From positions 372,001 to 436,000 of the forward strand of contig NZ_JALUXE010000002.1 in NCBI RefSeq assembly GCF_027019125.1: a stretch of 64,000 bases of DNA, in the 5' to 3' direction. Positions 53,101 to 61,290 of the stretch are shown in pieces (the stretch's first letter is position 1; each line of letters starts with the position of its first letter). The DNA comes from Roseovarius sp. Lineage in GTDB: Bacteria; Pseudomonadota; Alphaproteobacteria; Rhodobacterales; Rhodobacteraceae. Below the pieces are notes generated by a model. It did no database searches and had not been told where the DNA came from. It was given only the letters and a program-made list of their open reading frames with translations. The position numbers were made by a program, and so were the translations under genes.

Positions 53101-54168
53101 AATGGCCTCGATGACCGCCTGATCGGTCGGCGTGCCGCCATAGACCTGGCGGCCCTGCGTATCCTTGGGCACCTCACCCGCCTCGGCACGGCTCAGGCTT
53201 GAAACTCGCCAGGGCATGTTCGTCGCCTCGAATTGCTTTTTCTCCACCCTCGGCCTGATCTGGCAAACCCCGCACCGCAGATCGTCCCCGAACCAGCTCA
53301 CAATCAGCGACACCGCCCCACAGGCCGGCAATTCCTCGACAAGCCCCTCCAGCGCCGTGGCCATGTCCGCGCGTGCGGAGGGGCTGTTGATATTGGCAAT
53401 CCCGTTCGATCCAAGGCCAAAATTCATCGTGACCGGCGTCGTGGCCAGCGCGTATTCCCCCGTGCCGGGCAGCAACGCCACGCCCCGCACCGCCCGCACC
53501 GGATCAAGATCGGCCCCCGGGCTGCCCGCCTGCGACGGGCGGCACACCTCGAAACTGAACTGTGGAACACGGTTTCCAAATTGGCTGATGTCCAGATCCT
53601 CGATCACCACATAGGCGGTGCCACGATAGGCGGGCACGTTGCCCGCCCCTTCCACCGCCTCGATCCGGGGATCGGGCAATTGATCGCGCGTGCCTTTGTA
53701 GACCTGCATGTTGAGACTGCTGGGGGCCACCTCGGTCCCATCCGCCCAGACCCTTGCGACACGGGTAATCTCACCCTCGCAGAGCGCAAGCGCCAAACTC
53801 AGCGAATAGCTGATCGCCCGCGTGTCTGGTGTGGCGGGGCGGGGATTGCCCTTGCCACCGCCCCGGCTGCCCTGGGTTACGGTGACATTTTCGCGAAACT
53901 CGGTGGCCCAGATCACCTGTCCGCCCACACGCATGCGCCCGTAAACCTGCGGGATGGCATCACCTTCGCCCGCGCCGGTCAGGCGCAACCGGCTGACGCG
54001 CCCTGTCTCGACCACTTCCGATCCTTGCCCCAACAGCCGTTGGTCAATCGAACGGCCGATGACTGCCCCGGCAAAGCGCCCGATCGCCACCGACGACAGG
54101 CCAAGCGCCGTGCCGCCCACCGCGCCGCCAATCGCTGCCCCCGCAGCGGATAACAGAATGGTTGCCAT
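50161..54168 (-). CDS. GTA host-specificity/tail-tip protein (g15)
   Basis: A 1335-residue tail protein, the RcGTA gp15 homologue. It starts with a Gly/Ala-rich region (GAAIGGAVGGTALGLSSVA). A TIM-barrel-like domain lies at about 430-730 (GGVESFCIGSEMRGLTQI, NIDFIGIDNYMPLSDW, IRFTEYGCAAVDKG), and the Phage-tail_3/GTA rift domains follow to the C-terminus. It forms the baseplate hub and tip that meets the recipient cell. It is last of the GTA operon, three bases after g14. Confidence 0.93.
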   Translation of the reverse strand: MATILLSAAGAAIGGAVGGTALGLSSVAIGRFAGAVIGRSIDQRLLGQGSEVVETGRVSRLRLTGAGEGDAIPQVYGRMRVGGQVIWATEFRENVTVTQGSRGGGKGNPRPATPDTRAISYSLSLALALCEGEITRVARVWADGTEVAPSSLNMQVYKGTRDQLPDPRIEAVEGAGNVPAYRGTAYVVIEDLDISQFGNRVPQFSFEVCRPSQAGSPGADLDPVRAVRGVALLPGTGEYALATTPVTMNFGLGSNGIANINSPSARADMATALEGLVEELPACGAVSLIVSWFGDDLRCGVCQIRPRVEKKQFEATNMPWRVSSLSRAEAGEVPKDTQGRQVYGGTPTDQAVIEAILALQQAGQEVLYYPFILMEQMPGNGLPDPWSGAVDQAVLPWRGRITTSKAPGQADSPDQTAAAETEVAAFFGTARAADFTVTPIAANVAESPGTGALNLLSFGGAVKQSPVAYHGPDEWSYRRFILHQAALCAAVGGVESFCIGSEMRGLTQIRGANNSFPAVAQLIALAAEVREVLGPEVKISYAADWSEYFGYQPGNGDRFFHLDPLWADGNIDFIGIDNYMPLSDWREGDAHLDARDWPSIYDLDYLQGNIAGGEGYDWFYPTAEARAAQRRVPITDEAHGEPWIWRFKDLRSWWENRHFDRVGGLRAPAPTAWVPQSKPIRFTEYGCAAVDKGTNEPNKFLDPKSSESRLPRHSTGQRDELIQLQYLRAMAAFWTDPARNPQSEEFNGRMVDMDHAYVWAWDARPYPYFPSNLDLWSDGSNYARGHWINGRVSGRRLADVVAEVAARAGLRDLDTSRAEGFLRGYLVDQVTEARATLQPLMLAYGLDAIERGGVLEFRKRDGRADHAVDLDRVVRDPELGGVIDELRGSDLELAGRVRLRFLQADADYEAISEEAILPDEVTHAVATSEMPLALTRAEGRQVVERWLSEARLSVDTLRLTLPPSQLAVGAGDVIEMPKGDGGVRFRIDRVEQMGNAQRCDAVRIDPESYRPILIEDSPARLRPFVAPGPVTPLFLDLPLLTGEELPHAPHIAVLANPWPGSAAIYSSVEDANYRLNTLVAARSTVGVTQTPLLPAPMGRIDRGDGLFVRMRFGVLESVGDAALLNGGNLCAIGDGTPGGWELFQFRDAELVAPDTYVLRHRLRGQAGTERAGGGVWPAGSLVVRLNGVPQQIELAEAQRGQALHYRIGPGGRPVDDPSFAHAVIAFDGVGLRPYAPVHLRVSEKGGDLHVTWIRRTRIGGDRWDTPEVPLGEESERYLMRVMRGTQILREVTLERPDWIYPASARQSDGPDAGKRIEVAQISASFGLGTFAVRDL

Positions 54169-54171
54169 GGC

Positions 54172-54615
54172 TTAGCCCTCCTCGGGAAATTGAAACCGCG
54201 CCACGATGCGCCGCCGCCACGGGGCGCTCAGCGCGGTCTCGACCACGCCATGCCCCGAATAGGCGTGAATGAAAGACGCGCGCGCGCCGACGCCCGCGAC
54301 CACGCCCAGATGCTTGGCAACCGACCCTTCGCGCATGCGAAAGAGGATCACATCACCCACCGCCTCTTGGGCCAGATCCTTGGCCAGCAAATGCCGCGCC
54401 GCGGCCCGCCACAGCGCCTCGTCCCGCGCGGGTTCGGACCAGTCCATCGAATAGGCCGGCGGCTGCTCTGGCTCGGCACCCTTGATCTCGCGCCAGAGGC
54501 CTCGCACCAGCCCCAGACAATCGCAGCCCGCCCCACGACAGGCCGCCTGGTGCCGGTAGGGTGTACCGATCCAGCCCCGCGCTGCCGCGACAATCCGCGT
54601 GCCCTGCCCGCTCAT
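54172..54615 (-). CDS. GTA NlpC/P60 peptidase (g14)
   Basis: A 147-residue cell-wall peptidase, RcGTA g14. RGWIGTPYRHQAACRGAGCD precedes the nucleophile Cys33 in DCLGLVRGL; the second motif is AKHLGVVAGV. It likely opens recipient peptidoglycan during DNA entry. Its ATG overlaps the g13 stop (ATGA). Confidence 0.92.
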   Translation of the reverse strand: MSGQGTRIVAAARGWIGTPYRHQAACRGAGCDCLGLVRGLWREIKGAEPEQPPAYSMDWSEPARDEALWRAAARHLLAKDLAQEAVGDVILFRMREGSVAKHLGVVAGVGARASFIHAYSGHGVVETALSAPWRRRIVARFQFPEEG

Positions 54616-55487
54616 CTGCGGCTCCCACCATCCAGATGCGCACTCTTGGTCGGATCCGTGATCGTCCAGTCATCCCCGGGAATATCCGGAAACCCTTGAA
54701 AGTTCAGAAGGTTGTCAAACTTGAACTGACAGGTTGCCATGCGCTTGTCACACCCCGCCTCGATCCGCAGCGCATCTCCCGGCGCGACTGTCGCCCCAAA
54801 CGGATGCCAAAGATCAATCACCCGCCCCGCGCCGTCGCTCCGGTCGCGCTTGATCAGCCCGATCAGCCCCGTGGCCGCGCCACTCAAAACCCGGATCACG
54901 CCATGACGAAACCAATCGTCCTCAAACCCGCCCATCTGGGCAAAGTGAAACACACGGTTCTCCTCGACCGCCTCGGCTGGACGTTCCGAAACATACCCCG
55001 GCGTATTCAGATCAAAGGTGCAGGCCCGATCCCCCAGAATGGCGCTGCACGCCTTTTGATACACCCGCCCCAACGGCACATTGAGCGCATCGGTCAGACC
55101 GCGCAACTCGGCCTCGAAGGCGCCACCGGCGCGCCGCAACTCGCCCATCGTGCCGCGAAAGATCAGACTGCGTGCTGTCACGTCCTGCCAGTTGATAAGC
55201 CACGCGCGCAACTCGGCCCCGTCATACCGCCCGGCCTCGATATCCGCCTCGCGGATGGCCGCATCGCTCAGCGCGCCGAGGGCTTCGGTGTTGTCCACCG
55301 ACAGCCCCGTGGTCTGCTGCAAGGCCAAGGCACTCAGCCCGGTATCGGGGCGAAACGTCACGCCCTCGAACGCCAATGTCCGGTCGTGATCGGTGAACCC
55401 CATCACCACGCCGTCGCGGCGCGTCAGCGCCCAACACCGGCATGTCGTCGTCACCCCAGTGCCCAGATGCGCCAACAACCCGCTCAT
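54612..55487 (-). CDS. GTA DUF2163 baseplate protein (g13)
   Basis: A 291-residue RcGTA g13 homologue (DUF2163, with the C-terminal FAD/hub-type zinc-like segment). Recognisable parts are CRCWALTRRDGVVMGFTDHD at the start and FGATVAPGDALRIEAGCDKR toward the end, with conserved Cys residues there. It is a baseplate hub component. The start overlaps the g12 stop by four bases. Confidence 0.9.
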   Translation of the reverse strand: MSGLLAHLGTGVTTTCRCWALTRRDGVVMGFTDHDRTLAFEGVTFRPDTGLSALALQQTTGLSVDNTEALGALSDAAIREADIEAGRYDGAELRAWLINWQDVTARSLIFRGTMGELRRAGGAFEAELRGLTDALNVPLGRVYQKACSAILGDRACTFDLNTPGYVSERPAEAVEENRVFHFAQMGGFEDDWFRHGVIRVLSGAATGLIGLIKRDRSDGAGRVIDLWHPFGATVAPGDALRIEAGCDKRMATCQFKFDNLLNFQGFPDIPGDDWTITDPTKSAHLDGGSRR

Positions 55488-56116
55488 ACCCGGATCTCCA
55501 CCACCGGCACATTGGGCACTTCGCCCGCCTGAAAACTGGCAAGACTGGTTTGAATCCGGTCCGTGTCGAACCTCACCGGCACATCGAATTCATACCCCGC
55601 CGTGATCGGCACGCCGCGGTTTGGCGGTTCAGAGAAGGTGACCACACCCGTGAAGGTATCAACCTCGTAATGCACGCCCTCCTGCATCTCGACATTACCA
55701 AGGCCCATGCGCACCGTGCCCTTGACCGGTTTGACGATGGGGCGCACCGCGACCTGATCGCCAGACCGATAGGATTTCAAAAGCGGAAAGGCGACCGTTG
55801 CATCATCCCCCACACCAATCTCCTGATCCCGGTAATCCGGCGCCGCCTTGGCCCGGCCCGATTTGAAATCGGTCCAGTCCTTCCAGCGAAACCCGAAAAG
55901 CTGCCCACGCCGCGCCTCGAAAAATGCAATCAACGCCTCGATATCATCGAGCGACCGAAGCGCCACGCCCGCGTCATACCGCCTGCGCGCCTGCGCCCAG
56001 GGCGTGTTGCGCTCCTCGAACCCGTTGGCCAGCGTGACAATATCCGTCAGCCGCTCCGGCCCGCCAAGCGAGCCGAAACTCAGGCTCGCCGGAAATCTGA
56101 CCTCGTGAAATCCCAT
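55484..56116 (-). CDS. GTA DUF2460 tail protein (g12)
   Basis: A 210-residue distal tail protein (DUF2460). FHEVRFPASLSFGSLGGPER opens it; GRRGQLFGFRWKDW-like sequence (here EARRGQLFGFRWKDW) lies in the middle and AGYEFDVPVRFDTD near the end. ATG 56116 is chosen over an in-frame start ten codons upstream, since RAAA-type purines precede it and it starts the family alignment. Confidence 0.92.
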   Translation of the reverse strand: MGFHEVRFPASLSFGSLGGPERLTDIVTLANGFEERNTPWAQARRRYDAGVALRSLDDIEALIAFFEARRGQLFGFRWKDWTDFKSGRAKAAPDYRDQEIGVGDDATVAFPLLKSYRSGDQVAVRPIVKPVKGTVRMGLGNVEMQEGVHYEVDTFTGVVTFSEPPNRGVPITAGYEFDVPVRFDTDRIQTSLASFQAGEVPNVPVVEIRV

Positions 56117-56129
56117 GTCCCGCTCCTTT

Positions 56130-56789
56130 TCAGCGATTGCGCCCACCGCGACCGATCACCCGTCCCAATTGCGCCGCGATCTGCCCCTGGCTACGGCGGA
56201 ACCCCTCCGCATCGGGCGTCTGGATATTCATCACCACGCTGACGCCTCCTCCGCCCTGCGCACGCACACCCAGACGCCCATCGGGGCCACGGCTGAGCGG
56301 CATGATCGCCTCTGGCCCCGCCTCGCCCATCAACCCCGTGCCGCCGCGCATCGGAAAGCTCACAGGTCCGCTCACCACGCCACCATTGGCAAAGGGCTGC
56401 ACGCGGCCCTGCGAAAACGACGCCCCCTTGGCAAACGGAAACAGCCCGCCCACAAGGCTGCCGATCCCTTGTGAAATCAGCCCGCCAATCTGATCCGTCA
56501 CAGGACGAGTGGCATCGTTGAAGGCGCTGTTGACCATGATCGTGGCCAAACGCCGCAAACTGTCCGACAGGCCATCGCCATCGACCACGGCACCGCGTAT
56601 GGCCCCGCGCAATCCCCGGCTCAGGCCCCGTTCCAGCGACTGCACGTCCTGCCCGGCACTGGCAAAACCGCCCTTCACCCGCGCAAGTTCCGCGCCAAAG
56701 GCCGCCGCCATCCCCGTGGCCTGGCCCATCACGTCATCGAGTGCCGCAATCTGCGCCTCAAGATCGTCGACCCGTTCCAACTCATCCAT
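56130..56789 (-). CDS. GTA short tape-measure protein (g11)
   Basis: A 219-residue RcGTA g11 homologue. The first 60 residues form a coiled coil (ERVDDLEAQIAALDDVMGQA); the remainder has the Gly-rich GGTGLMGEAGPEAIMPLSRG of phage tape-measure proteins. The short length fits the short RcGTA tail. The start has GGAGAG upstream. Confidence 0.92.
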   Translation of the reverse strand: MDELERVDDLEAQIAALDDVMGQATGMAAAFGAELARVKGGFASAGQDVQSLERGLSRGLRGAIRGAVVDGDGLSDSLRRLATIMVNSAFNDATRPVTDQIGGLISQGIGSLVGGLFPFAKGASFSQGRVQPFANGGVVSGPVSFPMRGGTGLMGEAGPEAIMPLSRGPDGRLGVRAQGGGGVSVVMNIQTPDAEGFRRSQGQIAAQLGRVIGRGGRNR

Positions 56790-56988
56790 CGCTCATCTCT
56801 CCTTGTCTGTCGGGAAAGGCGCGCAAAAGCGCCTCAAGCCCCGCGCGCGCCATGGGCTGCACGCCCTGCCGCTCGCCCAGCATCAAGCGCAATTCGGCAG
56901 GCGTCAGCGCCCAGAACTCCGCCGGTCGCAGGCCCAGTCCCTGGATTCCCGCGCGCATCAGGGCAGGCCAATCAAAGCGCCTGCTCAT
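56782..56988 (-). CDS. GTA tail assembly chaperone-like protein (g10.1)
   Basis: A 68-residue protein matching the small phage tail-chaperone-like gene between g10 and g11 of RcGTA (RRFDWPALMRAGIQGLGLRP, then FWALTPAELRLMLG). ATG 56988 overlaps the g10 stop (ATGA). The end overlaps g11 by eight bases. Confidence 0.85.
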   Translation of the reverse strand: MSRRFDWPALMRAGIQGLGLRPAEFWALTPAELRLMLGERQGVQPMARAGLEALLRAFPDRQGEMSDG

Positions 56989-57308
56989 TCGCACACCTCA
57001 GGCAGCGCAAAGGCCCGCGCCAAGAGCTCCGCCGCCGCCCGTGCCGCCGCCATGGGCCCGCCTTCAATGTCGGCACTCAGCAAATCCGCAGCCGACCCAC
57101 GCCAGCCGCCCCCGCGCAGTCCCGCCACGATCAGTGCCAGCACATCGCGGGTGGAAAACGTCCCCCCCTCGAACCGTGCCACCAGATCGACGAGCGAACC
57201 GCTCTCCAGCGCCGCCTCCAACTCTGCCAAGGCCCCCAACGTCAGCCGCATCACCTGCCGTTCGCCGCCAATGACCAGCGCCACTTCGCCTGCCCAGGGG
57301 TTGGCCAT
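56985..57308 (-). CDS. GTA tail tube-associated chaperone (g10)
   Basis: A 107-residue RcGTA gp10 homologue of the GTA-TAC type (MANPWAGEVALVIGGERQVM, LTLGALAELEAALE). It probably works with the major tail protein. ATG 57308 is used; a GTG at 57317 overlaps the g9 stop and is an alternative. Confidence 0.88.
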   Translation of the reverse strand: MANPWAGEVALVIGGERQVMRLTLGALAELEAALESGSLVDLVARFEGGTFSTRDVLALIVAGLRGGGWRGSAADLLSADIEGGPMAAARAAAELLARAFALPEVCE

Positions 57309-57313
57309 CACGA

Positions 57314-57727
57314 TCACAGCACGGTAAAGGTCAGTTGCCCCGCCGAAGCGAGCGCCAGTTCATAGGTCGCCTCGCCGTCATGGGTGCCGCCATATTCGAT
57401 CGCCGTGACCTGGAATGGCCCCTCGATGGTGCCGAAATCCGGGATCACCACCTGAAAATCCGGCATCTCGCCATCAAAGAAGATCTGCCGCGCCCGCGCA
57501 TCGCTTGCCGCGTCGCGGAAAATACCCGAGCCGCTGATGCTCGCGGATTTCACACCCGCACCGGCCAACAACTCGCGCCAGCCCCCTGCGGATTCGAGGC
57601 TGGTCACATCCACGCTCTCGGCGTTGAAACTCACCCGCGTGGCGCGCAGCCCCGCCACCGTCTGAAAATTGCCGCTGCCGTTCAGGTCAATCTTGACCAG
57701 CAGGTCCTTGCCATTCTGTACCGCCAT
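57314..57727 (-). CDS. GTA major tail protein (g9)
   Basis: A 137-residue phage major tail protein of the TP901-1 type. AVQNGKDLLVKIDLNGSGNF, VSFNAESVDVTSLES and IEGPFQVTAIEYGGTHDGEA are visible. It polymerises into the tail tube. ATG 57727 has GGAG ten bases upstream. Confidence 0.93.
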   Translation of the reverse strand: MAVQNGKDLLVKIDLNGSGNFQTVAGLRATRVSFNAESVDVTSLESAGGWRELLAGAGVKSASISGSGIFRDAASDARARQIFFDGEMPDFQVVIPDFGTIEGPFQVTAIEYGGTHDGEATYELALASAGQLTFTVL

Positions 57728-57751
57728 AGTCGTCACTCCAGAGATTGAATG

Positions 57752-58165
57752 TTACGCGCCCTCATCGACGCGCGCCCGAAAGGTCAGGTCGATCCGTCGT
57801 GCCTGTCCGCCCGTTTCCCGCCGCGCGCGGGCGCGCAGGAAATCGAGGCTGCTCACCCGTCCGCGGACGAGGGAAAGCTCAGCCCCCACCAGCGCATCAC
57901 TGACTGCGCCCGCCACCACTTTGGCCTGTTGAAATCCGGCGCTTTCGCTCACCACGGTGACCGTGAACCGATGCCACGCCCCGCCCGCCGTGCCGTCGCC
58001 GCGCTCGCGCGCCTCTTCGGGGCCGAGCGTCACATAGAGCGGCGGCACCCGGCCCGGCGGCACCGCGTCATGGATCGCACCGCCCACCAACGCGCTCAGC
58101 GCCGCGTCCTGAACAAGCCGCTGATAGACCGCCACCTGTAATCCCGCCGCCATCGCATAACTCAT
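57752..58165 (-). CDS. GTA DUF3168 tail completion protein (g8)
   Basis: A 137-residue DUF3168 protein (LQVAVYQRLVQDAALSALVG, HFTV-like TVTVVSESAGFQQAK, the DALVGAELSLVRGRVSSLDF end). It is the tail terminator equivalent. Its ATG overlaps the g7 stop by four bases. Confidence 0.9.
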   Translation of the reverse strand: MSYAMAAGLQVAVYQRLVQDAALSALVGGAIHDAVPPGRVPPLYVTLGPEEARERGDGTAGGAWHRFTVTVVSESAGFQQAKVVAGAVSDALVGAELSLVRGRVSSLDFLRARARRETGGQARRIDLTFRARVDEGA

Positions 58166-58500
58166 GACACCACCTCCTCTTGCGCCCAGAGGCTCAGGTA
58201 TCGGCCCGCCCCGTCGGCCTCTGTCACCGACAGGATCGCGAAAATCCGCGCACCATCGCGCAGCCGCTGTCCGGCCACAGGCCGCGACGCCGCCCCTTGG
58301 GGCGCCGCGCGCACCGTGATCCGATAGCCTGCCCGCGCCACAGCCACCCCCTCGGCTTCGGCCTCTCGGCCCGACCGTGCGCTGACCTCGGCCCAGAGGG
58401 TGCCGCGCGCCTCCCAGACTTCCGCGAACCCGCCCGCCCCATCCGCCAGACGCGACGCGCCCTCAAGCACCAGACGACGGTTCAACCTCGGACGCGCCAT
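58162..58500 (-). CDS. GTA head-tail adaptor (g7)
   Basis: A 112-residue head-tail joining protein of the phage H_T_join/head-closure family (RPRLNRRLVLEGASRLADGA, LWAEVSARSGREAEA, YRITVRAAP). ATG 58500 shares one base with the g6 stop (TGATG). Confidence 0.9.
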   Translation of the reverse strand: MARPRLNRRLVLEGASRLADGAGGFAEVWEARGTLWAEVSARSGREAEAEGVAVARAGYRITVRAAPQGAASRPVAGQRLRDGARIFAILSVTEADGAGRYLSLWAQEEVVS

Positions 58501-59099
58501 CACCGCGCCCCCCCGCCCAACAGGCGCACCGTGCGATAGCGCTCGATCAGGCTGGCCACCCCAAAGGGCATGCAGCCGCTGCTCAGACTGGTCTCGTGCC
58601 GGTATTCGTAATAATGCGCCGCCAGCATCAGCACCGCTTGTGCCAGATCGGCGGGAACATCAGACCAAGCCGCACCGTAACCCGCGCGAAACCTGATTTC
58701 TGCCACAGCGCCGCGCCCGATAGCGGGCAGGAACGTGCCCATAGGCCGCACCAGGGGCCGATGCGCATCCTGCTCCAGCCGGTATAGACCGGGGTCGATC
58801 ACCTCGACCTCATCCGCCCGGTTGCGCAAACCAAGGCTCAACACAGCGCTCACGGGGGCGACCGGCAAGGCCTGCCCTGTCGCGTCCCGCCAATGATGCA
58901 ACGCCCAGGAAAACTCACGTTCCAGCAGCACCTTGCCAGTGCGCCCCTCGATCGCCGCCAGTGCCGCGCGCAGAAAACTTTCCAGAACCGGGTCCTGGAT
59001 ATCGTCATCGGCAAACCCCGTGCCCAACCGCAGATGCGCCTTGAACTCCGCCAGCGGCAGCGCGGCCGGGGGCACCGCGGTTTCTTCGATTAACATCAT
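58500..59099 (-). CDS. GTA head-tail connector (g6)
   Basis: A 199-residue gp6-type connector protein with PLAEFKAHLRLGTGFADDDI at its N-terminus and RFRAGYGAAWSDVPADLAQA toward the end. It links the portal to the tail. GGAG precedes the ATG. A 150-base gap with a long hairpin separates it from g5. Confidence 0.92.
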   Translation of the reverse strand: MMLIEETAVPPAALPLAEFKAHLRLGTGFADDDIQDPVLESFLRAALAAIEGRTGKVLLEREFSWALHHWRDATGQALPVAPVSAVLSLGLRNRADEVEVIDPGLYRLEQDAHRPLVRPMGTFLPAIGRGAVAEIRFRAGYGAAWSDVPADLAQAVLMLAAHYYEYRHETSLSSGCMPFGVASLIERYRTVRLLGGGAR

Positions 59100-59122
59100 G
59101 GACCTACTCCATATATCCCGGA

Positions 59123-59173
59123 CCCCTCCGGTGGTTCAGGCGCGCGCCATTCCGCGTTGCACGGACGGAGGGG
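59123..59173. repeat. Long inverted repeat in the g5-g6 gap
   Basis: CCCCTCCG (59123-59130) and CGGAGGGG (59166-59173) enclose 35 bases in the only sizeable gap (150 bases) within the GTA operon. On the minus strand it lies between the capsid and connector genes, so it could adjust readthrough or protect the capsid mRNA end. Confidence 0.45.
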
Positions 59174-59249
59174 ACAGTTGGACAACGCCTCGCCCGAACG
59201 GCACGCGCCCCGGGGCAAGAGGATCACCCCCCGCCCCGTCGCCGCGTCC

Positions 59250-60431
59250 TCAGGCGACGGCGAACTTCAAGAGCTTGATCGCCTTGAAATCAGACACATC
59301 GCCACCCACCCGCTTGGTCGCGTAGAACAACACATGCGGCTTGGCGCTGTAGGGATCGCGCAACACGCGCAGATCAGGGCGCTCGGCCACCGTGTATCCG
59401 GCATGAAAATCCCCAAAGGCGATCGCATTGGCCCCGGCGGCAATGTCCGGCATGTCCTCGGCGATCAGCACCGGATAGCCCATCAGCCGCGCAGGCTCTC
59501 CTGCCGCAAGCCCATCCGACCACAGGAACCGACCATCGGCATCCTTCATCTTGCGAATGGTGCCTGCGGTCTTGGAGTTCATCACGAATGTGCCATTGGC
59601 CCGGTATTGCGCGCCCAGGGCATAGACCAGATCGACAATCGGATCGGGCCCGGCAATCGCGCCCGCAACACCTGTGGGCACATAGCCCAGATTGCCCCAG
59701 ACCCAGACATCATTGTCCACGCTCGGATGGGTCAGAAACCCGCGCGGCTTGTCCACCCCGTCGCCCGAAACAAAGGCCGCCGCCTCTGCACGCGCGAATT
59801 TGTCGGCGATACGCCCCGCAAGCCACCCTTCGACGTCAAAGGCGCTGTCATCCAAGAGCCGCTGGCTGGCCTTGGGCAACGCGCTCAGCTCATGCAGCGG
59901 GATGCTGATCCGGTCGATCACAGGCGTGTCGGTCTCGGACACCGTGCCGCTCTCCGTGGTCCAGCCATGGCCGACATCGGTGTGGTCCACCAGCACGTCA
60001 AAGCTGGTGGCCTCAACCGCCACCACATTGGCAACCGCCCGGATCGACGCCGTCGTGCTCAACACCGAGCGGATCGTCTCGGCGGTCTGCGGATCGACCA
60101 GATAGCCGCCCTCGCCCGCAATCGCAGTATTGAGCGCCTTGCCCTCCAATTCGAGGCCGCGCAGCCCGTCATCGTCGCCACCGCGCAAATAGGCGTCAAA
60201 CGCCTTGCGGTGGGGCGCAGAGCCGTCTGTGGTCGCGGCAAGATGCGGACGTGCAAGCGCGATGGATTTGCGTTCAAACATGGTCAATTTCTCTTCTTGC
60301 TGTTGCAGTCGGTTGTGAATCTCGGCCCGAAAGCCGCTGAATTCGCTCAAGAAACCCGCCACTGCGGATTTCACCTCGGCCACCGGAGACAGATCTTCCC
60401 CGGCCCGAGCCTTCGCTTGGGTCATCATCAT
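59250..60431 (-). CDS. GTA major capsid protein (g5)
   Basis: A 393-residue HK97-fold capsid protein. The first about 100 residues form a coiled-coil delta-like domain removed by the prohead protease (VAGFLSEFSGFRAEIHNRLQ). The mature part has TAIAGEGGYLVDPQTAETIR and FVSGDGVDKPRGFLTH, classic for the family. AAGGA precedes the run of three ATG codons at 60431, 60428 and 60425; the first is used. Confidence 0.95.
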   Translation of the reverse strand: MMMTQAKARAGEDLSPVAEVKSAVAGFLSEFSGFRAEIHNRLQQQEEKLTMFERKSIALARPHLAATTDGSAPHRKAFDAYLRGGDDDGLRGLELEGKALNTAIAGEGGYLVDPQTAETIRSVLSTTASIRAVANVVAVEATSFDVLVDHTDVGHGWTTESGTVSETDTPVIDRISIPLHELSALPKASQRLLDDSAFDVEGWLAGRIADKFARAEAAAFVSGDGVDKPRGFLTHPSVDNDVWVWGNLGYVPTGVAGAIAGPDPIVDLVYALGAQYRANGTFVMNSKTAGTIRKMKDADGRFLWSDGLAAGEPARLMGYPVLIAEDMPDIAAGANAIAFGDFHAGYTVAERPDLRVLRDPYSAKPHVLFYATKRVGGDVSDFKAIKLLKFAVA

Positions 60432-60463
60432 TCCATCCTTCAGGTTTGGGTCGTTGTCGGGCG

Positions 60464-61021
60464 CTACACCTGCGCCATCTCCCGGCGGGCCGCGTCAAAC
60501 GCCGCCGCCATCTCGCGCAGGGTTTGGGCGTCGTGGGCATCGCCCTTGGCCGTCACCCGCGCACTGGGCAGCATCGGAAATGTCACCAGCGACACCTCCC
60601 ACAGCTCCAGTTCCCGCAAGAGCCGCTGGCCCTTGTCATTCCTTGCCGCGCGCAGCGTGCGATACCCGATGCTCAGCCCGTCAATCGCCCCCGCCGCGAT
60701 CAGTGCCGCCGCCTCGCGCGCCCGTTCCACACGCTCCAAAAGCCGCCCCTTGACCCAGAGACCGCGCGCGTCCTCGCGCACCTCGTCCCAGATGCCGATG
60801 GGCTGCGCCGGATCATGCTGCCACAGCATCTTGACGCGCCGCCCCTCCTTGGCCAACCGGCCGAGCGAGGCCGCATAGGCCCCGCGTTCGACAATATCGC
60901 CGCCTTGATCGGGCGCGCCAAAGAGGCTGGCATAGCCCTCGATCTGCCCCGCCTCGCTCACGCTCAGCATCGTGCCATCCAGCCGCGCGAACTTGCGCTC
61001 CAATCCCAATTCCATGTCCAT
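60464..61021 (-). CDS. GTA HK97 prohead protease (g4)
   Basis: A 185-residue prohead protease (Peptidase_U35). SEAGQIEGYASLFGAPDQGG opens the domain; the catalytic His is in KMLWQHDPAQPIG and the Ser in IDGLSIGYRTL. It removes the capsid delta domain. ATG 61021 has AGGCGG nearby; a second ATG follows at 61015. Confidence 0.93.
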   Translation of the reverse strand: MDMELGLERKFARLDGTMLSVSEAGQIEGYASLFGAPDQGGDIVERGAYAASLGRLAKEGRRVKMLWQHDPAQPIGIWDEVREDARGLWVKGRLLERVERAREAAALIAAGAIDGLSIGYRTLRAARNDKGQRLLRELELWEVSLVTFPMLPSARVTAKGDAHDAQTLREMAAAFDAARREMAQV

Positions 61022-61044
61022 CCGCCTGATCCTTTCGATCTGCC

Positions 61045-61290
61045 TCACCCCGGCAATACGGCCAAGAGCGGTTGAAACGCCTGCGCCAGTATCGCCGCCG
61101 CCACACCGTAAACCGCCAACCATAGCCGTCGCTCCAGACGCTCCAGAGCCGCCTCCATGCGCTCTTGGCGCTCGGTCAGCGCCCGCGTCTGCAATTCCGA
61201 CACCCGTTCATGCGCCTCCAACCGCAGCCCAGGCGCGCAGTCGAACGCCTCAAACCCGTAGCGCGGCGGTGCTGTGCCCCGTTCAGCCAT
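61045..61290 (-). CDS. GTA head formation protein, rcc01685 type
   Basis: An 81-residue protein between portal and protease genes, as in RcGTA. It has APPRYGFEAFDCAPGLRLEA, a coiled coil (TERQERMEAALERLERRLWL) and a C-terminal hydrophobic helix (AVYGVAAAILAQAF). It overlaps the portal stop by eight bases; GGAGGAGG precedes ATG 61290. Confidence 0.88.
   Translation of the reverse strand: MAERGTAPPRYGFEAFDCAPGLRLEAHERVSELQTRALTERQERMEAALERLERRLWLAVYGVAAAILAQAFQPLLAVLPG

Noticed and set aside
50902..54153. Long plus-strand open frames inside GTA g15
   Set aside because: Antisense shadows of a gene with clear TIM-barrel and tail domains; Pro/Arg/His-rich translations typical of frame artefacts.
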